From: an uncultured Oscillospiraceae bacterium
GTDB lineage: Bacteria; Bacillota; Clostridia; Oscillospirales; Oscillospiraceae
Length of the DNA: 12,088 nt
Reading direction: 5' to 3'
Assembly: GCA_910587255.1 (NCBI GenBank)
Contig: CAJUKT010000025.1
Location: 1-12,088, forward strand
Part shown: one piece after another, positions 1 through 5,848 of the stretch
How the letters are laid out: each line of letters opens with the position of its first letter
Position numbering within the stretch: position 1 is the first letter of the stretch
Notes under the pieces: generated by a model
The model's input: only the letters and a program-made list of their open reading frames with translations
What the model was told of the DNA's origin: nothing
Databases searched by the model: none
Position numbers and translations under genes: made by a program

Positions 1-861
1 GTCCTTCTTGATGTTGCCCTCCTTGACGAGCCGCTGTTTCTCCGTGCGAATACGCTCCAATAAAATGTTCGCCGGTTCGTCTGCGGGGTCTTGGGGGACA
101 AGTTTGCCTTGGACGGCTTGCTGGAGGATGGATTTTTTGAGCCGGGCTGCGAAAGCATCCTGCATCGCTACGGATTCACCATATATTTCACCGTAGTTCT
201 GCACTATGGAGAGCACCTCAGATAATTTTGCTAAAATTCGGCGTTGCTCCTTCAACGGAGGAATAGGTGTCAAATATGCTTTAATGGTTGCTGTTGCCAA
301 TTCTTTCTGCTTAGTAGTTCCGTCAGCTTGATTCTCAATCACTTTCTGAACTGTCGGATTTGCAAAGTAGAAATACAAATACTCTGGCAGAACAAGCTGT
401 TTGAACGGACGAATTACAGTGACGTGACTGTCTGCAACAGCCAAGCCATACGGGTTGACTTCGACTTTGTAAATTGCCATCCGCCCTAAAGTCCCAAGGC
501 CGGTAGAGTTCCACATCAAATCGTTGTCTTGCAGTATGCGCTCAGAGCCATACGATGCCAACGAATCGGGTTCAATGAATTGTGCCTTTTCAATGGAAAA
601 ACCACTCCATTGATTGCATTTTTGAGCAACGACAGGAAACTTTTTAATTGGCGAATATTTGGGGGATTTACCGCGCTGAATGTACTCACAAACATCACCA
701 AGTCGTACCCACTCCCAGCTCTCCGGAATCTCAAACGGCACCTCCAGCGGCGTGATCGTATCCCCGACTTTCTCATAAGGGGTATTATTGGCCCCGTGCT
801 TATGCACCTTTTGTTCAGCAGACCATTGCTCGAACACGGTACTGGTGCTAAAATACAGATA
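1..861 (-). CDS. hsdS: Type I restriction specificity subunit HsdS, 5'-truncated, runs off left edge
   Basis: HsdS reads the DNA target of a type I restriction-modification complex through target recognition domains (TRDs). Translating the minus strand from 861 to 1 gives 287 open codons with the family's hallmarks: a pre-TRD segment PFEIPESWEWVRLGD, a TRD with a NDLMWNSTG-type motif, the exit motif IPPLKEQRRILAKL, a helical spacer, then the conserved repeat KSILQQAVQGKLVPQDPADEP and ERIRTEKQRL continuing past the left edge. Only about one TRD is visible. The 5' end is abnormal: a TGA lies at 864-862, there is no ATG before the conserved part, and the candidate GTG at 837-835 has no ribosome site. 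It is therefore a remnant, a silent TRD cassette, or one arm of a rearranged gene. The family is sure; the functional state is not. Confidence 0.85.
826..854 (+). promoter_or_regulatory. Putative sigma-70 promoter firing out of the hsdS remnant
   Basis: TTGCTC (826-831) and TAAAAT (849-854) are separated by 17 nt. The predicted start near 861 would leave a leader of about 18 nt before the ribosome site of the gene at 879. It overlaps the first codons of the minus-strand hsdS remnant. Matches are good but not perfect, so this is a prediction only. Confidence 0.4.
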
Positions 862-878
862 TCAGAGGAGGTGAGCAG

Positions 879-1574
879 ATGGCAAACAGACGGATCTACG
901 CAGGGTACTACCGGCGCTATGACGGCAAACTCGTCTATGTTGTCACAGCAGCAAAGGATGCGGACACCGACGAAGAAATGGTCATCTGGATGCCAGCCAC
1001 CTATTCGGAGAAGCACACCTACTACACCACCAGCAAGCAGTCCTTTTGCGAGTCTGTTTTGGTAGGCGGCGTGCGCCAGCCGAAGTTCAAACGGCAGACT
1101 CAGATGCGGGTATTGGACTCGGTGGTGGAGAGTTTTGAAGCGGAGGGCTTTTTTCGTTCGCCACGCAAGGCAGATGACCATATCAATGACAAGTACGATA
1201 CTTGGTGCCGGCCCTGTGCAGCCTCCTATTACGAGTACGCGAAAAAGCTCTGTGAGGGGTACCGCTTCAGTCTGTCCAAGTATGAACTCTGCGTCAGGGA
1301 GAAGCGGTACATCGGAATATCCAAAGAAGATTTTAGGGAGCTCAAAAGTGACCTGGCTTTTTTGAAGAACTGCCTGAAAACGGTTCTGAATGATTACGCC
1401 AGTTATTTCGAGGAGCGGTTCGCGAAGGGGCTGTCCATCCGAAAGTACGCCCAGGTCCATGGCCTGAACCGGGGAAGCGTGGATCATCTGCAACGGAAAT
1501 TTTTTGCGGCCCTTGCTCAAGTGTTGAGGGAACGGGACGAGGCGGACGGCAGGAATCGCCTACAAGCAAAATAA
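879..1574 (+). CDS. DUF1653-like N-terminus with C-terminal sigma-region-4-like HTH, unknown function
   Basis: 231 aa, with a strong ribosome site (GAGGAGGTG) 5 nt before ATG. Residues 5-75 resemble the small DUF1653 fold: a tyrosine-rich start (YAGYYRRYDGKLVYVV), a middle with DEEMVIW, and an end GGVRQPKFKRQ like the family's GKxVPRFxxL. Residues 90-180 are charged and contain a Cys-rich WCRPC patch with no assigned family. Residues 185-216 (SIRKYAQVHGLNRGSVDHLQRK) look like a helix-turn-helix of the sigma-70 region 4 type common in phage and plasmid regulators. The gene is monocistronic: a terminator follows its stop, and a promoter candidate lies just upstream. A DNA-binding regulator is the simplest reading; the role is unknown. 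Confidence 0.75.
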   Translation: MANRRIYAGYYRRYDGKLVYVVTAAKDADTDEEMVIWMPATYSEKHTYYTTSKQSFCESVLVGGVRQPKFKRQTQMRVLDSVVESFEAEGFFRSPRKADDHINDKYDTWCRPCAASYYEYAKKLCEGYRFSLSKYELCVREKRYIGISKEDFRELKSDLAFLKNCLKTVLNDYASYFEERFAKGLSIRKYAQVHGLNRGSVDHLQRKFFAALAQVLRERDEADGRNRLQAK

Positions 1575-1592
1575 GTGCATAGAAATGCGGAG

Positions 1593-1620
1593 CACCCGTC
1601 AGAGATGGCGGGTGTTTTTT
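1593..1620 (+). terminator. Rho-independent terminator
   Basis: CACCCGTC (1593-1600) pairs with GGCGGGTG (1607-1614), an 8-bp stem with one G-T pair and a 6-nt loop, followed by six Ts. It lies 18 nt after the stop of the DUF1653/HTH gene and separates it from the excisionase-like gene. Confidence 0.85.
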
Positions 1621-1673
1621 GTGTCAAGATTATGTCAAAATTCAGTGAGCTCGGATACAAAAGTAGAGGGGCA

Positions 1674-1703
1674 TTTGCAAACACTAAAAAATATTTTGCA
1701 AAA
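1674..1703. promoter_or_regulatory. Twin TTTGCAAA palindromes, candidate operator or recombinase arm sites
   Basis: TTTGCAAA (1674-1681) and TTTTGCAAAA (1694-1703) are both palindromic, and their centres are 21 bp apart, about two helical turns. They sit 66-95 bp before the excisionase-like gene in an AT-rich stretch. Such phasing is typical of a dimeric regulator or a recombination-protein binding site. No protein can be assigned from the sequence. Confidence 0.4.
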
Positions 1704-1768
1704 CGGCATAAAGAATTCATTCTTTCTGCCTACACAATGAAGGGGAAATTTGAAAGGAGTGGGATCAC

Positions 1769-2023
1769 ATGATAATCTCAAGTTACAAAAGCTATGACGA
1801 ACTGCCGCTGTTCCTCTCGTCGCCGCAAGCTCCGTATCGTGTGCCCCGCCGCAAACGGCAGGGCTTACTCACTCCGCTGCGGCTCCTCTCCCCACAAAGC
1901 CAAAGGACGGCTTTGCGGGGACCCCTTTTGACGTCCCCAGTGCTTAAGGTTGGCAGCCGCATGGTGGTGCCCAAGGAAAAGTTCATTGAGTGGGTGGAAC
2001 AGCACACCGGAGGCCAGTCATGA
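1769..2023 (+). CDS. Excisionase-like small protein with disrupted HTH core
   Basis: 84 aa, ATG preceded by AAAGGAGT. Small excisionase/MerR-type HTH proteins of Clostridia elements direct excision by the integrase. The N-terminus (SYDELPLFLS, residues 8-17) and the C-terminus (VLKVGSRMVVPKEKFIEWVEQ, residues 58-78) match that family's first strand and wing. Between them, where a HTH of roughly 29 residues is expected, residues 18-57 are a Pro/Arg/Leu-rich segment (PRRKRQGLLTPLRLLSPQSQ) with no HTH, encoded by palindrome-rich DNA. The gene keeps its frame, so a product may be made, but DNA binding is doubtful. Its stop overlaps the next start (ATGA). It is the likely partner of the integrases at 7168-9833, though now probably damaged. 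Confidence 0.65.
   Translation: MIISSYKSYDELPLFLSSPQAPYRVPRRKRQGLLTPLRLLSPQSQRTALRGPLLTSPVLKVGSRMVVPKEKFIEWVEQHTGGQS
1820..1940. repeat. Hairpin-rich insert inside the excisionase-like gene
   Basis: This segment encodes the aberrant middle of the excisionase-like protein. It contains CCCCACAAAGCC (1890-1901) facing GGCTTTGCGGGG (1909-1920), a 12-bp stem with one mismatch and a 7-nt loop, plus the smaller palindromes GCCGcaaaCGGC and CCGCTGCGG. The composition differs from the gene's ends. It looks like a small palindromic dispersed repeat that entered without breaking the frame; its repetition elsewhere cannot be seen in this window. Confidence 0.45.
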
Positions 2024-2790
2024 GATGGGCAGGGATGACCGAATCGCCGCGGGCTGACACCTTCCCCCTGCCCCACGAAGTGTTTGAACTCGGTCTGGGA
2101 CGGGGTCCGCTACTGGTGTATCTCTACCTGATTTGCCGTAAGAGTCTGAAACATGGCGCAGACAAAATGAGCTATGCCATCATCAGCAACGCGGTGGGGT
2201 TGTGCAAAAAAACTGTGCGCACACATCTGCGCACACTGGCTGACGCTGGGTTCATCAGGACGGAGGATCACGGACAAACATTCTCCTATACACTGTGTCC
2301 CATTCAAGGGAAGGTGTGTGAGCGCCATAGCGTAACACCCCGCAACCGCTGGATATCGACCAAGCACACTTGGCTCACTGGCGAGGTGTTCAACGCGGTG
2401 TTCCCCGTACCAAATGAAGTGTTCCAACTTGGCCTCCAGGCCGGCGAGCTGCTGGTGTACATTTACCTCCACTACCAAAAGGGTGTGCGGAGCGGGCAGT
2501 GTTGGCCCAGCTACGCTACCATCGGTACGGCGGTGGGCATGAGCCGGAAAACTGTTCAGAAACACATTGGGTCGCTGGTGGATAAGGATTTGATCCGTGC
2601 GGAGGAAACCATGATCCGAAGGAAAGACGGACACCGTTGCAATGGCAGTCTGCTCTATACGGTCAGGCCAATTCAACAAATTCTGAGGGAGCGCGAAAAG
2701 GAATCTCTCGCGCAATTGAAGCAGGCGGAAGCCCAGCGCAAGTGGGAGCGGCGCTGCCAAGAGCGTGGCCGCCCCCGTTCCGCGTTGTAA
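2020..2790 (+). CDS. Tandem winged-helix DNA-binding protein, possible element regulator or replication initiator
   Basis: 256 aa. The ATG at 2020 overlaps the upstream stop as ATGA and has GGAGG 6 nt before it, so it is preferred to the earlier in-frame start at 1990. The protein has two homologous winged-helix units: residues 15-83 (FPLPHEVFELGLGRGPLLVY...GLCKKTVRTHLRTLADAGFI) and 128-215 (FPVPNEVFQLGLQAGELLVY...GMSRKTVQKHIGSLVDKDLI). Both start with the same FPxPxEVFxLGL phrase, showing internal duplication. A charged helical tail (residues 218-250) follows. Tandem winged helices occur in plasmid replication initiators and in element regulators. Translational coupling to the excisionase-like gene suggests a shared role in excision or maintenance control. 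The specific function is not known. Confidence 0.8.
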   Translation: MRWAGMTESPRADTFPLPHEVFELGLGRGPLLVYLYLICRKSLKHGADKMSYAIISNAVGLCKKTVRTHLRTLADAGFIRTEDHGQTFSYTLCPIQGKVCERHSVTPRNRWISTKHTWLTGEVFNAVFPVPNEVFQLGLQAGELLVYIYLHYQKGVRSGQCWPSYATIGTAVGMSRKTVQKHIGSLVDKDLIRAEETMIRRKDGHRCNGSLLYTVRPIQQILREREKESLAQLKQAEAQRKWERRCQERGRPRSAL

Positions 2791-2795
2791 GGCCC

Positions 2796-2885
2796 TTTGT
2801 GCCCCTTCTGAGCGCCGGGTGGCACACGTACACCTCCCAGCACCTGAAACGCGGTGTCAGCCCCCGTGTGGCCCGTTGTGGGGGG
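2796..2885. repeat. Diverged 90-bp repeat, copy A
   Basis: Aligns over its whole length with 6638-6727 in the same orientation, with one 1-nt indel. Blocks kept in both include TTTGTGCCC, CTCCCA, CGCGGTGTC and CGTTGTG, while the stretch at 2806-2820 is poorly conserved. It begins 5 nt after the stop of the winged-helix gene. It has no consistent reading frame between copies, so it is probably a non-coding element. Confidence 0.6.
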
Positions 2886-2902
2886 AACAGGCCACACGGG
2901 GG
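2861..2902 (+). other. Perfect 13-bp hairpin after the winged-helix gene
   Basis: CCCCCGTGTGGCC (2861-2873) pairs perfectly with GGCCACACGGGGG (2890-2902) around a 16-nt loop. The left arm lies in repeat A; the right arm is outside it. There is no T-run, so it is not a classical terminator. It could end transcription, block ribosomes or protect the 3' end of the upstream transcript. Confidence 0.6.
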
Positions 2903-2948
2903 GATGACGCACGGGTAACTGAACGGCTTCTCCCTCAACCCGATAGGG

Positions 2949-2980
2949 AAAATTTTACTACGCCGTAATCAGTAAGGGCC
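2949..2980. repeat. CTAYGCYGTAAWCA motif, copy 1
   Basis: The core CTACGCCGTAATCA (2958-2971) is preceded by AAAATTTT and followed by GTAAGGGCC. The same arrangement occurs at 5684-5716, and the core again at 9856-9869. Short inverted flanks, TTACT (2955-2959) and AGTAA (2971-2975), surround the centre. Confidence 0.5.
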
Positions 2981-3017
2981 ACCTCGGGTAAGAGCCAAAG
3001 AGCAGCGCAACCGGGGT

Positions 3018-3121
3018 CCCCATCGAAGCCCAGCGAAGCGGGTTCGATGGGGGGAGGAGGGGCAAGGGAGCGCAGTGGGGAATGCCCGGAAGGGCGTTTC
3101 CCACGGAGCGGACTTTGCCCC
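3018..3121. other. Hairpin cluster of the putative oriT region
   Basis: First hairpin: CCCCATCGAA (3018-3027) with TTCGATGGGG (3043-3052), and CCC/GGG and GC/GC pairs inside. Second: GTGGGGAATGCCC (3075-3087), GGAA loop, GGGCGTTTCCCAC (3092-3104), a 13-bp stem with two G-T pairs. An outer stem, GGGGCAA (3059-3065) with TTGCCCC (3115-3121), encloses the second one. These folds end 9 nt before the nick-like sequence, as expected for a single-strand-active transfer origin or a structured leader RNA. Confidence 0.6.
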
Positions 3122-3129
3122 GACGAGAA

Positions 3130-3172
3130 GCAGGATAAAAGCCGGCTTCACAAGTGACGCCCGGCAGGTCAC
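3130..3172 (-). other. oriT: Putative origin of transfer: RP4-like nic sequence plus inverted repeat
   Basis: The minus strand reads TATCCTG|C (3137-3130), identical to the nic core of RP4-type MOB-P origins, with predicted cleavage between 3131 and 3130. On the 5' side of that strand lie the palindrome AAGCCGGCTT (3139-3148) and an inverted repeat GTGAC/GTCAC (3154-3158, 3168-3172), matching the usual order of relaxase-binding repeat, then nic. It lies 165 bp before the mobC-like gene and the relaxase. Cleavage with this polarity would send positions below 3130 into the recipient first and the mobilization genes last. Not shown experimentally. Confidence 0.6.
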
Positions 3173-3227
3173 ATCGGCCCGCAGTGCGGCCCGTTTTCAA
3201 GGGCTTCCGGGGCTTCCCGCGGGGCTC

Positions 3228-3256
3228 TTGACAGGCGTCTGTTTCGGGCTGGAAAT
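3228..3256 (+). promoter_or_regulatory. Weak promoter candidate for the mobilization genes
   Basis: A consensus TTGACA (3228-3233) is followed after 17 nt by GGAAAT (3251-3256), a poor -10. If used, the transcript would start about 75 nt before the mobC-like gene. The perfect -35 is the main support. Confidence 0.25.
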
Positions 3257-3291
3257 CGCCGGATGGCGTCTGATTTTCAAGAAAACCAGTT

Positions 3292-3309
3292 GCCTCAACG
3301 GTTTGAGGC
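3292..3309. promoter_or_regulatory. Small inverted repeat before the mobC-like gene
   Basis: GCCTCAA (3292-3298) and TTGAGGC (3303-3309) form a 7-bp palindrome with a 4-nt centre, 18 nt before the ribosome site GGAGG (3328-3332). Position and size suit an autoregulatory operator for a ribbon-helix-helix protein, or an mRNA hairpin limiting expression. Confidence 0.4.
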
Positions 3310-3336
3310 GGCGTCTATCAAGAATTTGGAGGTATT

Positions 3337-3765
3337 ATGAGTACAGAAAACAAAGATCGTCTGGCCTTACGCATGAAGCCGGACACCAAGCGGAAGATCG
3401 ACCAGTGATACAAGGCGGCGGGCTGCGGCAGCCGGAACCAGTTCGTGGAGCGGGCCGTGAACTTCTACGCGGATCACCTGGCCGTCCAGGACGACAGCGG
3501 CACACTGCCCAGGGCTGTCCTCTCGTCCCTGGACGGACGGCTGGGGATGTTTGAGGACAGGCTCTCCTCCCTAATCTACAAGCATGCGGTAGAGCTGGAC
3601 ATGGTGATGGGCATCCTGGCGGACGCCTACGAATTCACTCCAGAGGATATCCGCCGTCGCCGGGCGGAGAGTGTCCACAACGTCAAAAGCACAAACGGAC
3701 GGCTGCCTTTCGAAGAAAAGATCCGCAGGCCGGATGACGGCATGGAGGCCGAATGGCCCGGCTGA
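3337..3765 (+). pseudogene. MobC-like ribbon-helix-helix relaxosome protein, broken by in-frame TGA
   Basis: Accessory proteins of this kind bind oriT and help the relaxase nick. ATG at 3337 follows TTGGAGG. The frame encodes 142 residues with one interruption: LALRMKPDTKRKIDQ, TGA (3406-3408), YKAAGCGSRNQFVERAVNFYADHL. Relatives have Trp or another residue there, so TGG to TGA is the simplest cause. The break falls between the beta-strand and first helix of the ribbon-helix-helix (residues 8-50). The downstream part, including AVLSSLDGRLGMFEDRLSSLIYKHAVELDMVMGIL in sense, is intact and family-like. A restart at GTG 3445 would lack the DNA-binding strand and has no clear ribosome site. TGA ends several other genes here, so the code is standard. 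The 3' end holds the relaxase's ribosome site and overlaps its start by 13 nt. Confidence 0.8.
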
Positions 3766-5675
3766 TTTTGAAAAGCCCATTCATCAAGAGCGGCAAAAGC
3801 GCAAGCGGCCACGCCAAGTACATCGCTACCCGGGAACGGGTGGAGTTGGTTCCCGATGGCCGACCCGCCACAAAAAAACAGGAGCAGCTCATCTCTGAAC
3901 TGACAAAAGATTTTCCTGCCGCGAAAAAGCTGCCGGAGTACGGCAGCTACCGTGACGCGCCTACCAAAGTCAACGCCTCGGTGTTCATCAGCCGGACGCT
4001 AGAGGATCACTGGCCTGACGTCCAGCAGAGCGATATCTATGCAGAATACATTGCTACCCGTCCACGTGTCGAGCGTGTGGGCAGCCATGGTCTGTTCGGT
4101 GACGAGGACTACGTGGATTTGAAAAAGGTGACGGCAGAGCTCCAAGCGTGTGAGAAAAACGTGTGGACACATATCATCTCGCTGAAGCGGGAGGACGCCG
4201 CCCGTCTGGGCTATGATAACGCCAAGACCTGGCGCAATCTGATCCGTACCCACCGCAACGACATTGCCGCCGCCATGAACATCCCGCCCAATGACTTCCG
4301 CTGGTACGCCGCGTTCCACGATGAGGGGGACCATCCCCACGTCCACGTGATGGCGTGGTCTGCCGGGGACGCTCTCGGTTATCTCAGCCCGGTAGGTATT
4401 GAGAAAATCAAGTCCAAGCTAACTAACGATATCTTCCATCAGGAGATGCTCCACATCTACGAGCAGAAAAGTCGGTCTCGGAATGAACTGGTGGCAGAGG
4501 TCCGCCGTGCCATGCTGGAGCTGGCTAACGAAATGAAGCGGGGCGTCTGTGAACGCCCGGAGGTAGAAACGCTCCTGTTGGCGCTGTCCCATGATCTGAA
4601 AAAGGTGAAGGGCAAAAAGCAGTATGGCTATCTCCCCCAGCGTATGAAAAAGCAAGTAGATGAAATCGTGGATCAGATGGCGCGGCTGTCCTCGGTAAAA
4701 TCGTGCTATGAAAAGTGGCTGGAGCTTCAGCAGGAGATAAACGAGTTCTATTCAGGAAAACCAGTGGAGTGTGTGCCGCTGTCCCAGCAAAAGGAGTTCC
4801 GCGCTATCCACAACGCCGTCATTCAAGCGGTGCTCCGGCTGGAACACATCACCTTTGAGGACAGGGGCATGGAACGGCAGGATGAGCCGGACGATATTCT
4901 CCAAGGTAATGAAATCTGCTGGCGGATTTGGTCAGTGGTCTGTGACGGCAGACTCCCACTGGATCTGCGTGATGAAGGGGTGGAGCGCCTTCGAACGCAA
5001 GCAGAGGGCGGCGATCCCCACGCCCAGTTCCTCCTGGGCAAGCTGTACCGGGACGGCCCCCTGCTCACGCCGGATTCTGTGGAGGCGCGGTATTGGTTCA
5101 GGCAGGCGGCGTGGGAGCTGCCGGACGCACAGTACGCCCTGGGCAAATTGCTGCTGACCGATGATGTGGAGATCCATGACCGGGAGCAGGGTATCCGCTG
5201 GCTGACACAGGCCGCTGAGGGTGGACACGAGTTTGCCGCATACCGTCTGGCGAGGGAATTTTTGAAAGAGGAAAACATTGCGGAAGCCATGCCATGGCTC
5301 ACAGCGTCGGCAGAGGCGGGAAATCCCTACGCCGAATATCTGCTGGGCAAGCTCTACTGGGAGGGTGAGGACATCCCCCAGGACATGGAGCAGGCGCTCT
5401 ACTGGCTGAACATGGCAGCGGATCAGGGGCATATCTACGCCCAGGTTCTGCTGGCGCGGCAGGACAGCCCATCCCGACCCTCCGCCATCCTGGCGGTGAA
5501 CAGTTTGCTCCATTCGATAGGGCAGATTTTCCGAGACAACGCCCAAGTCGTGGACGGCACCCGTGACCATCACACCGACCGCAAGCTGCGGCGCAGGATC
5601 CAGGAGAAGAAAATCGCCATGGGTCATAAGCCGGACGATCACGAGGAGCAGGGCTGGGGTGGCATGACCATGTAA
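3753..5675 (+). CDS. MOB-P type (MobP3-like) relaxase with C-terminal Sel1 repeats
   Basis: 640 aa. Relaxases nick oriT, stay bound to the 5' end and lead the strand into the recipient. ATG has GGAGG 4 nt before it, inside the mobC-like gene, so translation is coupled. The N-terminus MARLILKSPFIKSG, the YIATRxRVE phrase repeated at residues 23-31 and 99-107, and the metal-binding histidine motif HDEGDHPHVHVM (H189, H194, H196, H198) identify the relaxase domain (about 1-245). A helical linker (245-400) is followed by four to five Sel1-like repeats (about 408-570), for example DPHAQFLLGKLYRDG and NPYAEYLLGKLYWEG. A basic tail follows. Sel1 repeats are protein-binding solenoids, so the tail may dock a coupling protein or relaxosome partner. 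The partner oriT is probably at 3130-3172. No lesion is seen. The family call is firm; the tail's function is inferred. Confidence 0.9.
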   Translation: MARLILKSPFIKSGKSASGHAKYIATRERVELVPDGRPATKKQEQLISELTKDFPAAKKLPEYGSYRDAPTKVNASVFISRTLEDHWPDVQQSDIYAEYIATRPRVERVGSHGLFGDEDYVDLKKVTAELQACEKNVWTHIISLKREDAARLGYDNAKTWRNLIRTHRNDIAAAMNIPPNDFRWYAAFHDEGDHPHVHVMAWSAGDALGYLSPVGIEKIKSKLTNDIFHQEMLHIYEQKSRSRNELVAEVRRAMLELANEMKRGVCERPEVETLLLALSHDLKKVKGKKQYGYLPQRMKKQVDEIVDQMARLSSVKSCYEKWLELQQEINEFYSGKPVECVPLSQQKEFRAIHNAVIQAVLRLEHITFEDRGMERQDEPDDILQGNEICWRIWSVVCDGRLPLDLRDEGVERLRTQAEGGDPHAQFLLGKLYRDGPLLTPDSVEARYWFRQAAWELPDAQYALGKLLLTDDVEIHDREQGIRWLTQAAEGGHEFAAYRLAREFLKEENIAEAMPWLTASAEAGNPYAEYLLGKLYWEGEDIPQDMEQALYWLNMAADQGHIYAQVLLARQDSPSRPSAILAVNSLLHSIGQIFRDNAQVVDGTRDHHTDRKLRRRIQEKKIAMGHKPDDHEEQGWGGMTM

Positions 5676-5683
5676 ACCTACGC

Positions 5684-5716
5684 AAAATTTGCTATGCCGT
5701 AAACAAAGAAAGGGCC
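5684..5716. repeat. CTAYGCYGTAAWCA motif, copy 2
   Basis: The core CTATGCCGTAAACA (5692-5705) is preceded by AAAATTT and followed by AAGAAAGGGCC, the same context as at 2949-2980. Short inverted flanks, TTTG (5688-5691) and CAAA (5704-5707), are present. It starts 9 nt after the relaxase stop. Confidence 0.5.
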
Positions 5717-5784
5717 TGTCCACCCGCTGTGCAAAATGCTTCGTTTCCCGCCCCGTTTTTCTCCACACTAAACTCTGATTGTTC

Positions 5785-5813
5785 TCGACTTCTGCTCTGT
5801 TCTTCGGTATGGT
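5785..5813 (+). promoter_or_regulatory. Promoter candidate for the secreted protein gene
   Basis: TCGACT (5785-5790) and TATGGT (5808-5813) are 17 nt apart, each matching consensus at four of six positions. They lie 36 nt before the start at 5849. A GGTATGGTGT string also occurs before the gene at 6869 (6837-6846), which may be a shared -10 context or chance. Confidence 0.3.
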
Positions 5814-5848
5814 GTTGCTTACCAAAAAATCGAAAGGAGCGACACAGC

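Noticed and set aside
516..1520. 334-codon minus-strand open frame
   Set aside because: Antisense to the HTH gene at 879-1574, which has a strong ribosome site and recognisable domains; the minus-strand translation has no family features.
1575..1772. 65-codon plus-strand frame after the DUF1653/HTH gene
   Set aside because: It reads straight through the terminator at 1593-1620, has no ribosome site and shows no family features.
2791..3336. Several short frames on both strands of the oriT region
   Set aside because: All are short, overlapping and without ribosome sites; the stretch is dominated by inverted repeats and is better read as non-coding.
3406..3408. TGA as recoded tryptophan or selenocysteine
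   Set aside because: TGA terminates several other genes in the window (for example at 2021, 3763, 8377 and 11003), and no recoding hairpin is evident; a nonsense mutation or sequence error is simpler.
4932..5825. 297-codon minus-strand frame
   Set aside because: Antisense shadow of the relaxase Sel1 region; cysteine/proline-rich low-complexity translation without ribosome site.
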